In this document: positions 1-7,070 of the stretch, in pieces
Layout: the number at the start of each line of letters is the position of its first letter
How positions within the stretch are numbered: the stretch's first letter is position 1
IMG/VR virus record: IMGVR_UViG_3300020281_000053
Coordinates: 1 to 39,789 of that record
DNA: 39,789 nucleotides
Reading direction: 5' to 3' (one strand)
Source of the DNA: a virus
The notes under the pieces: model-generated
What the model saw: the letters and a program-made list of their open reading frames with translations, nothing else
What the model was told of the DNA's origin: nothing
Databases searched by the model: none
Made by a program: the position numbers and the translations under genes

Positions 1-1
1 C

Positions 2-1741
2 AATCAAAGATTGAGTCTAGAGCGTGGTCGCTCTAACTATGGTAAGGCATCTATCAGAAACATGAGAGCATCAGGCACAGGTGGCAATGCTGCTGACCCT
101 GCTGAAAGACTTGTAGCAATGGACGCAAGACATAAAGCACACAAAGAGAAACGTGGTGTGAAGACTAAGGGTATGAAAGAAGAGGTGTATACAGGACCTA
201 AAAAAGGTGACTTAAAAGGATATGGATCTAAAGCATTCAAAGAATATGAGAAGAATATGGATCCTAAAAAACGTCAAGCACTCAAAGACAAGGCAACTAA
301 AGGTATGAAGTTTACTCATGAAGGAAAGGACACTTCAGCAATGAAAAAATTTCTTGATGATAAAGCAAAGAAATTAGAGAAGAAAAGAAATTCACAATCT
401 GATGCTGCTAAAAACAATCCTCATTTTGATAGCACATCTTCTATGCCTAGAAGTAAAGTATATGCAGGTCTACAACTAAGTGGTGACCCTAGACTTGGTA
501 AACTCTTAGAAGGTCTAACAGCAAAAGAGCGTTTGAAAAGAGACGCAGGTGCTATCGCTAAGAAAAAGATGAGACAGAAAGAGCATAACAAATATGTTAA
601 TTTCTTAGATGTTGATGAAGCATTACATCCTAATGTAGCAAGAAATGATGCTATTAATAAGGCAAATGCTATGAAGCGTGCAAAGGAGAGGGAAGCATCT
701 AAACCTTCTGCTGATGTAATTGCTGCTAGAAAGCGTCAGTATAAAGGTGGTAGTGACTATACTGCTGCTGATAGAAAGAAAGTTATTCAGTCTTATAAGA
801 AAGAAGAGACTATCTTAGAAACACCAAAGGGTGACGCAGGAAAAGACACACCAACTAAACAGGCAGATAGAGCTGCTCGTAGTTATGGTAGTGGTTACGG
901 TGCAAAGTATAATGCTCCTGCTCGTAAGACTATCCATAAGATGAAGAGAGGAGTCAAGAAGTATAAGGGTGAGAAGGAAAATAATGATGGGTCTACAAAG
1001 ATGACCAACTTCATTGATGATAGAAAGTCTCACTTCCATACACAAGGTAAGTCTTATGATGAGCCTTCAAGGAAGAAGATGAAGAAAGAAGAAGTTGCAA
1101 TTTCTGAAAAAATAAAGTATGATAGTAAAGGATCTTCTATGGATTACTTCCTAGGCAAAGATCCAAAGAAGACAAAATACTATAAAGATAATAAGAAAAA
1201 GAATGAATCTAAATCATCTTGCGAATGCAAGCATGAGTCATTCTCCGATTTCTTAAAGGAAGGTAACGCCACTGCTCGTATGCTTCATAAGTCAAAAACT
1301 CAGGTCACAGGGCACATTAGTGCTGACAGGGGGTCTGACGAAAAAAAGAATCAATCCAAGCGTAAAGGCTTGGAAAAAGATCTGAAGAAGCATGGGATCG
1401 GACACAAAAAAGGTGTAGGTGAATACAAGTATGACAGTGGAGAAACTGGTCGTGAAGTGTCCTATCAGACCTCAAAACCTGATAAGATGTCTAAACGTCG
1501 TTTTGGAAAAGTCATGCGACGTCTAGGACGTAAGCACGGACAAGAGTCTGTGATTACTAAAGACAAGGATAAACCCGCAAAGTTACATACTACCGAGAAA
1601 GGAAGTAAGCAAAAGTCTGAGACTATAGGTAAGTCTAAGGCAGGGAAACACCCTCAGGGTTATGGAGAAACTTCTGGCACCAAAGTCAGGAGTGCCAAAT
1701 TACCTAAGAAAACTAACAAATCATCTTATCACTATGGCTAA
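2..1741 (+). CDS. Lysine-rich, probably head-associated protein (5' partial)
   Basis: The frame is open to the left edge, so the start lies upstream; the TTG at position 11 is only the first start-like codon in the window. About 579 residues are visible. They are very rich in Lys, Gly, Ser and Asp, with no hydrophobic core pattern, as expected of a disordered, basic, nucleic-acid-binding protein. At about residue 413 is the motif FSDFLKE followed by GNA. This resembles the T4 capsid-targeting peptide and contains the (L/I)xE motif cut by the gp21 protease. What follows (to about residue 576) looks like a separate basic domain containing RRFGKVMRRLGRKHG, suggesting a fusion or polyprotein. Long Lys-rich proteins of this kind occur near structural genes in other cyanophages. 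Function as an internal head or DNA-condensing protein is inference; no enzyme motif is seen. Confidence 0.75.
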   Translation, partial: NQRLSLERGRSNYGKASIRNMRASGTGGNAADPAERLVAMDARHKAHKEKRGVKTKGMKEEVYTGPKKGDLKGYGSKAFKEYEKNMDPKKRQALKDKATKGMKFTHEGKDTSAMKKFLDDKAKKLEKKRNSQSDAAKNNPHFDSTSSMPRSKVYAGLQLSGDPRLGKLLEGLTAKERLKRDAGAIAKKKMRQKEHNKYVNFLDVDEALHPNVARNDAINKANAMKRAKEREASKPSADVIAARKRQYKGGSDYTAADRKKVIQSYKKEETILETPKGDAGKDTPTKQADRAARSYGSGYGAKYNAPARKTIHKMKRGVKKYKGEKENNDGSTKMTNFIDDRKSHFHTQGKSYDEPSRKKMKKEEVAISEKIKYDSKGSSMDYFLGKDPKKTKYYKDNKKKNESKSSCECKHESFSDFLKEGNATARMLHKSKTQVTGHISADRGSDEKKNQSKRKGLEKDLKKHGIGHKKGVGEYKYDSGETGREVSYQTSKPDKMSKRRFGKVMRRLGRKHGQESVITKDKDKPAKLHTTEKGSKQKSETIGKSKAGKHPQGYGETSGTKVRSAKLPKKTNKSSYHYG

Positions 1742-1874
1742 ACACAAGACCGATAAAAACGGATACGGAGTTTGGTATTGTATGTATTGTGGATTCACTG
1801 CACCGCAAGGGCATTGGAGACCTAAGACATATATTGAGAAACACGAAGAGCATTGTCCTAAAAGACCATCATGA
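1734..1874 (+). CDS. Small C2HC zinc-finger-like protein
   Basis: This 46-residue protein starts at ATG 1734, overlapping the end of the previous gene by 8 bases. The frame is open further upstream, but a longer start would lie deep inside that gene. It carries a CMYCGF knuckle followed by HEEHC about 17 residues later, a Cys-Cys-His-Cys arrangement typical of a small zinc finger, with aromatic and basic residues between. It overlaps the next start (ATGA). Role unknown; nucleic-acid or protein binding is likely from the finger alone. Confidence 0.7.
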   Translation: MAKHKTDKNGYGVWYCMYCGFTAPQGHWRPKTYIEKHEEHCPKRPS

Positions 1875-2128
1875 AAACATTCCAAGAATTTCACGAATCT
1901 GCTTGGCAGAGAAAAGAAGGAAAGAATAAGACAGGCGGTCTGAATGAAAAAGGACGCAAATCTTATGAGCGTGAAAATCCTGGTAGCGATCTGAAGGCAC
2001 CACAACCTGGTGGAGGACCTAGAAAGAGATCATTCTGTGCAAGAATGGGTGGAGTAAAAGGACCTATGAAAGACGAGAAAGGTCGTCCAACCCGTAAAGC
2101 ACTCGCACTTAGAAAATGGAAGTGCTAG
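1871..2128 (+). CDS. Small basic protein with capsid-targeting-like N-terminus
   Basis: This 85-residue protein starts at ATG 1871, overlapping the stop of the zinc-finger gene. Its first residues, MKTFQEFHESA, closely match the T4 internal-protein capsid-targeting sequence MKTYQEFIAEA (IPI/IPII/IPIII, Alt). The IAE cleavage triad is HES here, so processing by gp21 is uncertain. The remainder is a compact basic domain: GGLNEKGRKSYERENPG, then PQPGGGPRKRSFCARMGGVKGPMKDEKGRPTRKALALRKWKC (residues ~44-85). This domain occurs in other cyanophages without a known role. I infer packaging into the prohead, possibly to bind DNA or to be injected with it. Transcription probably ends before, or reads through, the late promoter just downstream. 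Confidence 0.75.
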   Translation: MKTFQEFHESAWQRKEGKNKTGGLNEKGRKSYERENPGSDLKAPQPGGGPRKRSFCARMGGVKGPMKDEKGRPTRKALALRKWKC

Positions 2129-2136
2129 TATAAATA
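2129..2136 (+). promoter_or_regulatory. Late promoter TATAAATA upstream of PTOX
   Basis: An exact match to the T4 late promoter octamer recognised by gp55-bearing RNA polymerase. It lies 18 bases before the PTOX start codon with no -35 element, so PTOX would be transcribed late from a leader of about 10 bases. Confidence 0.7.
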
Positions 2137-2154
2137 AGTATAAAGACTTATTAT

Positions 2155-2658
2155 ATGAAATTCCTTAATACCTTCTTGTTGGGTATATCGGTAACAATAT
2201 TAGATACCCTATACAAGGGAAGACATTTTGAAAGATTTTGGGTGCTAGAGGAGATTGCTCGGGCACCCTATTTTGCTTTTATAAGCGTATTACATTTACG
2301 AGAGTCATTAGGTTTGAGAGGACAAGTGCATACTGATCTTATGAAAGAGCACTTTGCACAGACTCTAAATGAGACAGAGCATCTAGAAGAGATGGAAAAG
2401 AGGGGAGGTAATAAGTATTGGATAGATAGATTCTTCGCACGTCATCTAGTATTACTATACTATTGGATCAATGTAGCATACTATTTGTTTGATCCCATAG
2501 ATGCATATGATCTTTCCGAGAAAATAGAGTGGCATGCAGCAGATACATACTCTAAATACTTAGAAGAATTTCCACAGGATGAAAAGATTTCTGCTATAAT
2601 GCAGGATGAGATTCATCATGCTCAGGAATTATCTGAAGCCATACGTCTTATAACATGA
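2155..2658 (+). CDS. ptox: Plastoquinol terminal oxidase (PTOX/alternative oxidase family)
   Basis: PTOX is a membrane-associated di-iron oxidase that oxidises plastoquinol and reduces oxygen to water, relieving over-reduction of the photosynthetic chain. The 167-residue protein keeps all six iron ligands: E32 in LEEIARAPYF, E73 and H76 in NETEH, E125 in EWHAADTY, and E152 and H155 in DEIHH. Spacing and surrounding residues follow plant PTOX (LETIAR, NEMHH, ESHAYETY, DEAEH), but the segment between the last two helices is short, as in cyanobacterial and phage forms. A late promoter precedes it. Cyanophages commonly carry this auxiliary gene; the inferred benefit is continued electron flow and ATP supply when carbon fixation declines during infection. 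Confidence 0.93.
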   Translation: MKFLNTFLLGISVTILDTLYKGRHFERFWVLEEIARAPYFAFISVLHLRESLGLRGQVHTDLMKEHFAQTLNETEHLEEMEKRGGNKYWIDRFFARHLVLLYYWINVAYYLFDPIDAYDLSEKIEWHAADTYSKYLEEFPQDEKISAIMQDEIHHAQELSEAIRLIT

Positions 2659-2867
2659 AGTCACAGTTTATCCTATTTGCATGTTTCTTACCACTTGCTG
2701 CGATATACATAGTGATGAAATTTGCTGTATGGATGAGTGCCGTAAACAACGAAACGATCTATGTTAGCAAAGAACGGTTTAGAAAGCGAGGACCCTATGT
2801 GGAGAATCCGTATGCGGACGTTGATGAAGAGGAAGAGGAGTATGGAGATACGACAGATTATAAATGA
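2655..2867 (+). CDS. Small membrane protein with acidic tail
   Basis: This 70-residue protein overlaps the PTOX stop (ATGA). Residues ~5-28 form one transmembrane helix. The C-terminus is strongly acidic (DVDEEEEEYGDTTD). Not recognised. Coupling to PTOX suggests co-expression, but no functional link can be shown. Confidence 0.6.
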   Translation: MKSQFILFACFLPLAAIYIVMKFAVWMSAVNNETIYVSKERFRKRGPYVENPYADVDEEEEEYGDTTDYK

Positions 2868-2994
2868 CGTCCTTCATCAATATTATGTTGTAGAGCGTGG
2901 TATGCCTATTCCTAGATGGAAAAGCAATACCGATCCACAGTGGTGGATAGATTATCTTGCATCATTAAAAGATGGTAGTAGTACACAGCGTTAA
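2842..2994 (+). CDS. Small hypothetical protein
   Basis: A 50-residue protein. I chose ATG 2842 because a purine-rich GAGGAAGAGGAG ribosome-binding stretch lies directly before it. The frame is open from 2761, but that extension lies wholly inside the upstream gene. It overlaps the previous gene by 26 bases. Tryptophan-rich C-terminal half (PRWKSNTDPQWWIDYLASL). Not recognised. Confidence 0.6.
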   Translation: MEIRQIINDVLHQYYVVERGMPIPRWKSNTDPQWWIDYLASLKDGSSTQR

Positions 2995-2998
2995 CATA

Positions 2999-3115
2999 AT
3001 GGTGCTAATACTTGTCATTTCTGTGACAATACTGATTGCCTATATAATGAAGTATGCGTATCAGGAGATGAATGATGGGAGCGATGACACCTCCAAGTCG
3101 GAAGAGTTGCTATAA
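2999..3115 (+). CDS. 38-residue membrane peptide
   Basis: ATG 2999 opens a frame encoding a hydrophobic helix (VLILVISVTILIAYIM, residues 2-17) and an acidic, Ser-rich tail, ending at 3115. It overlaps the thermonuclease start by 44 bases. Similar single-helix micro-genes recur in this window (15686, 21138, 29919). Real coding is plausible from composition and position but unproven. Confidence 0.45.
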   Translation: MVLILVISVTILIAYIMKYAYQEMNDGSDDTSKSEELL

Positions 3116-3539
3116 CTTCAGAGTTGTCGAAATCAATCGTGTAGTTGATGGAGATACAATCGACGTAACTATAGACTTAGGTTTTGATCTCAGCAAAAAA
3201 GAAAGGGTGCGTGTAGCAGGAGTTGATACTCCTGAGAAAAGGACAAGAGACCTAGAGGAGAAAGCACTTGGAATTGATGCGACGAACTGGCTTAAAGAAA
3301 AGCTTGAAGGAGCGATTGACGGTGAAGATGATCTTGTCATTAGGACTGAGCTCGTTGGTGGTATGGGCAAGTATGGTCGTCTTCTTGGCTGGCTTTATAT
3401 TGGGGATTCAACTGTGTCTCTCAATGAGCAGATGATTGACGAAGGATACGCTTGGTGCTATGATGGAGGGACAAAAAACAAAGACTTCGAGTCTCTTCGT
3501 GAGATTCGTAGATCACATGGCACACTACTAGAAGGATGA
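3072..3539 (+). CDS. Staphylococcal-nuclease-like (thermonuclease) protein
   Basis: A 155-residue SNase-fold nuclease, a calcium-dependent phosphodiesterase cutting DNA or RNA. The active site is intact relative to Staphylococcus nuclease: VVDGDTIDV (D26, D28), RVRVAGVDTPE (R47, D52, E55) and GKYGRLLGW (R103). The OB-fold end SLNEQMIDEGYAWCYDGG is also typical. Starts at 3075 or 3084 are possible alternatives; the first has a weak AGGAG upstream (the sequence reads caggagatga). No signal peptide, so it should act in the cytoplasm, perhaps in host DNA degradation or nucleotide salvage. Common in cyanophages beside the terminase gene. Confidence 0.9.
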   Translation: MMGAMTPPSRKSCYNFRVVEINRVVDGDTIDVTIDLGFDLSKKERVRVAGVDTPEKRTRDLEEKALGIDATNWLKEKLEGAIDGEDDLVIRTELVGGMGKYGRLLGWLYIGDSTVSLNEQMIDEGYAWCYDGGTKNKDFESLREIRRSHGTLLEG

Positions 3540-3736
3540 GAGACAAAATGATTGATGCCTTGCTGCAACATGCCAAGGGTCAAATACACAAACATAAAAT
3601 GAATGTTGAGGTTTACCTTACAAACCCAGTGGGTATTGGTGAGCATCCAGATGTGATGGAAGCAATCGAAAAAGAATTAGATATGATTGCACATTATCAT
3701 GATCAAATAGAAGTCATCTCTACTTACATTGAATAA
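3536..3736 (+). CDS. Conserved cyanophage-type hypothetical protein
   Basis: A 66-residue protein overlapping the nuclease stop by ATGA. Two amphipathic helical stretches rich in His and Glu (LLQHAKGQIHKHK; MEAIEKELDMIAHYHDQ) suggest a small helical-hairpin or dimerising protein. Located two genes before the terminase. No family assigned. Confidence 0.7.
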   Translation: MRDKMIDALLQHAKGQIHKHKMNVEVYLTNPVGIGEHPDVMEAIEKELDMIAHYHDQIEVISTYIE

Positions 3737-3924
3737 TGCAGATAGAAGAATTAGAAGAAGGTGATTGGTATTGCTCCATGAATATGGGGATAGAGGAGGT
3801 AAGGTATCTCTATGCTTTTTTTAAGAAAGCAAAGGGAGAGACTCCTGATGAAAAAGATTATATAGAGATGATGAGAAAAAGATTATTTGCAATGATGGCA
3901 GAGTTTGCGTTAACGGAGTTATGA
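3736..3924 (+). CDS. Small acidic hypothetical protein before terminase
   Basis: A 62-residue, mostly helical acidic protein, joined by TAATG to the previous gene and by ATGA to gp17. It occupies the slot just before the large terminase, but it is far too short for a T4-like small terminase gp16 and shows no helix-turn-helix. Not recognised; co-expressed with gp17. Confidence 0.65.
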   Translation: MQIEELEEGDWYCSMNMGIEEVRYLYAFFKKAKGETPDEKDYIEMMRKRLFAMMAEFALTEL

Positions 3925-5570
3925 GTCAACAGGAGATATATCTAGGCAATCCTAATCTGAAGAGGGCAAATGTTGCACAAAACTTTACCCCTGAGGAAGT
4001 AGAGGAGTTTGTCAAGTGTAGCAAAGATCCTGTATACTTTATTACTAACTACATCAAGATCATATCTCTTGACCTAGGTCTTGTGCCATTTGAATTGTAT
4101 CCGTTTCAAGCGGATATGGTAAATAAGTTTCACGACAATAGATTTAATATAGCAAAACTACCACGACAGTCAGGTAAGTCAACAGTTGTTACTGCCTATC
4201 TGTTGTGGTATTCCATTTTTAACGACAACGTAAACGTAGCAATCCTTGCTAACAAGGCAGCAACTGCTAGGGAAATGCTACAACGTCTCCAACTATCATA
4301 TGAAAACCTCCCTAAATGGCTCCAACAAGGAGTCGTCAACTGGAACAGAGGATCTCTGGAACTTGAAAACGGCAGTAAAATCATGGCTGCTTCTACTTCC
4401 GCTTCTGCTGTCAGGGGTATGTCATTTAATATTATATTTCTTGATGAATTCGCCTTTATTCCGACTCATATCGCTGATGAGTTTTTTAGTTCTGTGTATC
4501 CTACTATATCCTCTGGTAAGTCAACCAAGGTTATAATCATCTCTACCCCTAAGGGTATGAATATGTTTTATAAACTCTGGCATGATGCAGAGTTAAAGAG
4601 GAATGAGTATATCACAACAGAGGTGCACTGGTCTGAAGTGCCAGGTAGAGACGCACTGTGGCGAGAGCAGACTATTGCTAACACATCTGAAGAGCAGTTT
4701 AACCAAGAGTTTGAATGTGAATTCTTAGGATCTGTCAACACACTTATTACGTCAACTAAACTAAAGATCATGACGTATGAGGAGCCTTTAACTAAGAATG
4801 CAGGACTGGACATATACGAAGAGCCTATAGAAGGTAATCAATATGTGATGACTGTTGACGTGGCACGCGGTATAACTAAGGACTATTCTGCATTCTTAGT
4901 GTTTGATACGACCACTATTCCGTATAGAATCGTAGCAAAATATAGGAATAATGTAATTAAACCTATGCTATTTCCTAATGTTATACACCAAGTCGCAGTA
5001 AGTTACAATCATGCGTACATTATGGCGGAAGTAAATGATATTGGTGGGCAGGTTGCGGACATACTACAGTATGATCTTGAGTATGATAATCTTCTTATGT
5101 GTGCTATGCGTGGAAGGGCAGGTCAGGTTGTAGGACAAGGATTCTCTGGCAGTAAGACCCAACTAGGAGTCAAGATGAGCACTACAGTCAAGAAGACTGG
5201 TTGTTCTAATATGAAAACATTGATTGAAACAGACAAACTAGTATTCCAAGACTATGATATAATAAGTGAGTTAACTACTTTTATACAAAAAGGTCAAGCG
5301 TGGGAGGCAGAAGAAGGTTGTAATGATGACCTCGCCATGTGTATAGTTATCTTTAGTTGGTTAGCAACATCTGATTATTTCAGAGAGTTGCATGACAATG
5401 ACGTTAGAGCACGTCTGTATCAAGAGCAGAAAGAGCAGATTGAAGCAGACATGGCACCCTTTGGTTTCATTGATGATGGAATGAATGAGGAAACCTTCGT
5501 TGACAAAGATGGCGATGTATGGCATACTGACGAATACGGTGACCGATCTTACATGTGGGAGTTTCGATGA
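3921..5570 (+). CDS. gp17: Terminase large subunit gp17
   Basis: The packaging motor: an ATPase that pumps DNA into the prohead through the portal, plus a nuclease that cuts concatemers into headfuls. 549 residues. The N-terminal ATPase has Walker A PRQSGKST (81-88) and Walker B IIFLDEFAF (catalytic D175-E176), followed by the coupling motif IISTP. The C-terminal RNase H-like nuclease starts with TVDVARG (D313) and has the late acidic pair in NDDLAM (~500). T4 gp17 has 610 residues; the shorter N-terminus is normal for cyanophages. Head of the late structural cluster. Confidence 0.97.
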   Translation: MSQQEIYLGNPNLKRANVAQNFTPEEVEEFVKCSKDPVYFITNYIKIISLDLGLVPFELYPFQADMVNKFHDNRFNIAKLPRQSGKSTVVTAYLLWYSIFNDNVNVAILANKAATAREMLQRLQLSYENLPKWLQQGVVNWNRGSLELENGSKIMAASTSASAVRGMSFNIIFLDEFAFIPTHIADEFFSSVYPTISSGKSTKVIIISTPKGMNMFYKLWHDAELKRNEYITTEVHWSEVPGRDALWREQTIANTSEEQFNQEFECEFLGSVNTLITSTKLKIMTYEEPLTKNAGLDIYEEPIEGNQYVMTVDVARGITKDYSAFLVFDTTTIPYRIVAKYRNNVIKPMLFPNVIHQVAVSYNHAYIMAEVNDIGGQVADILQYDLEYDNLLMCAMRGRAGQVVGQGFSGSKTQLGVKMSTTVKKTGCSNMKTLIETDKLVFQDYDIISELTTFIQKGQAWEAEEGCNDDLAMCIVIFSWLATSDYFRELHDNDVRARLYQEQKEQIEADMAPFGFIDDGMNEETFVDKDGDVWHTDEYGDRSYMWEFR

Positions 5571-5776
5571 TTTTTATTTCTTGTCCACCAGTGTATACAT
5601 TACCTGGCACTTGGACAAAGTGTGACGCACTTATACCTCACGCAAACTATGATCCTAACTTTACCTTCCCAATAGCAGTAGCAGTTATTACTGTGTTGTT
5701 GGCAGGGTTTGGAGTTTACAGGGGATTCTTTGCTAACAAAGGATTATCAGATCCTTGGGATGATCATGACGACTAA
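5567..5776 (+). CDS. Small membrane protein after terminase
   Basis: A 69-residue protein starting at ATG 5567, overlapping the gp17 stop (ATGA); the frame could start 12 bases earlier. The N-terminal part has two Cys and is short and polar. Residues ~36-55 form a transmembrane helix (FPIAVAVITVLLAGFGVYRGFF), and the tail is acidic. Not recognised. Confidence 0.65.
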   Translation: MIFISCPPVYTLPGTWTKCDALIPHANYDPNFTFPIAVAVITVLLAGFGVYRGFFANKGLSDPWDDHDD

Positions 5777-5976
5777 TGTATCATAATAACTTTTTTACTG
5801 ATGAGCAATGGGAATGTATTAGGGTTTGTGTAGCAAACGCACCCATACCTTATGACATCTCTAAGAAAAAAATTCCTGCTTCTATCCTAGATAAGATAGG
5901 ACATCCTCAGAAAAAGCAACATAAGGGGATTGAAAAAGTTTATTACGATCTAACACCCTATGGAATTAACGACTGA
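5776..5976 (+). CDS. Small hypothetical protein
   Basis: A 66-residue soluble protein, linked by TAATG to its upstream neighbour. The sequence (TDEQWECIRVCVANAPIPYD, then a basic segment) suggests a small mixed alpha/beta fold. No family recognised. Part of the run of six small genes between gp17 and gp18. Confidence 0.65.
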   Translation: MYHNNFFTDEQWECIRVCVANAPIPYDISKKKIPASILDKIGHPQKKQHKGIEKVYYDLTPYGIND

Positions 5977-6220
5977 AATCATCGAAAAAATCCGAGAAGC
6001 AATGAGACATACCAAGAAGGATGGCACTGTCAACTGGAAAGATACTGATGAGATTGAGGTAAATCTAGCAGGGACATTTGCTGCTGATAGATTTATTGTT
6101 ATCAAAAACAAAACAAAAGATCCAGTAGTATCTGCTCAACCACATCCTTACTTTGATTATGAGAAGAAGGTCTTTACTAAAGATGGTAGAGAAGAGTATA
6201 TGAAGGAGCAAAAGAAATGA
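5960..6220 (+). CDS. Small hypothetical protein
   Basis: An 86-residue soluble, charged protein overlapping the previous gene by 17 bases. It starts with an amphipathic helix (ELTTEIIEKIREAM) and ends with a Lys/Glu-rich tail. No motif recognised. Confidence 0.65.
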   Translation: MELTTEIIEKIREAMRHTKKDGTVNWKDTDEIEVNLAGTFAADRFIVIKNKTKDPVVSAQPHPYFDYEKKVFTKDGREEYMKEQKK

Positions 6221-6480
6221 TTTTTTTCTCTCTTATACTTTCATTGTTTGCTAATCACTTGCCAGTAATGTATGTGCAAGTGCCTCAGTGGGCAGATGAT
6301 TGGGCAGTCTGTGCTGTAGATATACCAGACGCTAAGTGTCATTGGTATGTCATGGCACCTGATAATACATTCGGTGAAGGGTTTGATTGGGAAGAGGCAC
6401 CATGGTTTGATGCCACAGGTCTAAATGACGTTGCACCAATGCAAAAGGAAACCGTAGTACAAAAATTACAAAAGAAATGA
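6217..6480 (+). CDS. Small hypothetical protein with hydrophobic N-terminus
   Basis: An 87-residue protein overlapping the previous stop (ATGA). Residues 2-13 are hydrophobic (IFFSLILSLFAN) without a basic N-region, so a membrane anchor or atypical signal peptide is possible. The rest is acidic and Trp-rich (QWADDWAVCAVD, KCHWYVM, FDWEEAPWFD). Two Cys could form a disulfide if exported. Not recognised. Confidence 0.6.
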   Translation: MIFFSLILSLFANHLPVMYVQVPQWADDWAVCAVDIPDAKCHWYVMAPDNTFGEGFDWEEAPWFDATGLNDVAPMQKETVVQKLQKK

Positions 6481-6767
6481 TACAATTTTTACTAATCAAT
6501 GCAGGTTTTTTAAACCTAATGTTTTACATCTTTGCTATAGGATGTGGAATCTCATTTATTCTTGAGCAAATTCTTAAGGTCAGACCTCTATCTGTTGACT
6601 CAACAATGAATGAAAGAAACATGTATATCGTGCAGACTAATAGAAAATACTGTTGGAGACAGGCATGGATAACTAATGCTCTCTGGTTTCTATGTAATGT
6701 AGGATTGTATATAGTATCAAGAAATATGCAAACTACTCAGGTAGACACATTCTGGAATGGAATTTGA
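6477..6767 (+). CDS. Small two-helix membrane protein
   Basis: A 96-residue protein overlapping the previous stop (ATGA). Predicted transmembrane segments at ~4-30 and ~65-82 enclose a basic, polar loop. It could be holin-like by size and topology, but it lies in a structural cluster and no family is recognised. Confidence 0.6.
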   Translation: MIQFLLINAGFLNLMFYIFAIGCGISFILEQILKVRPLSVDSTMNERNMYIVQTNRKYCWRQAWITNALWFLCNVGLYIVSRNMQTTQVDTFWNGI

Positions 6768-6981
6768 CAAGGAATTAGAATTAGAGCATTTACTATTTGT
6801 AAACCGTCAGTGCAGGAGATGTCTTAGGACGTTTGACCTCATTGACGGTTTTTATCATACAAGGAAAGATAGAGGACATATACCATCAGCATATTCATAC
6901 GAGTGTAAGGAATGCACAGTTAAAAGAGTTTCAAAACGTAGAAGAAAGAAAGTAAAAGAAGGAGAATATCCAGACTGGTAG
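6757..6981 (+). CDS. Small zinc-ribbon protein
   Basis: A 74-residue protein. CRRC (residues ~19-22) and CKEC (~50-53), with a hydrophobic turn between, form a four-cysteine zinc ribbon resembling HNH-endonuclease or Zn-binding phage proteins. The C-terminus is strongly basic (KRVSKRRRKKVKEG). Nucleic-acid binding is likely. No HNH catalytic His-Asn pair is evident, so I do not call it an endonuclease. Last gene before the gp18 promoter. Confidence 0.7.
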   Translation: MEFDKELELEHLLFVNRQCRRCLRTFDLIDGFYHTRKDRGHIPSAYSYECKECTVKRVSKRRRKKVKEGEYPDW

Positions 6982-7021
6982 TATGCTCACGTCATGTTTC
7001 CCCGCTGAAAACATCATTTTT

Positions 7022-7029
7022 TCTAAATA
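7022..7029 (+). promoter_or_regulatory. Late promoter variant TCTAAATA before gp18
   Basis: Late-type octamer about 40 bases before the sheath gene, preceded by a T-run. It has C at position 2 of the octamer, like the copies before gp20 and the minus-strand operon, so the phage appears to accept A or C there. Confidence 0.6.
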
Positions 7030-7070
7030 CTAGTAGCATCCGTATTGACCCGTTCTAGGAGTATACAAAC

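Noticed and set aside
1721-2005. Minus-strand frame opposite the small genes at 1.7-2.0 kb
   Set aside because: Sense strand carries two coupled genes with clear motifs; the antisense frame has no start signals.
3736-3924. Small terminase gp16
   Set aside because: 62 residues is far too short, and the central helical oligomerisation domain is not seen; position alone is not enough.
6757-6981. HNH endonuclease
   Set aside because: Zinc-ribbon cysteines are present but no His-Asn-His catalytic motif is visible in 74 residues.
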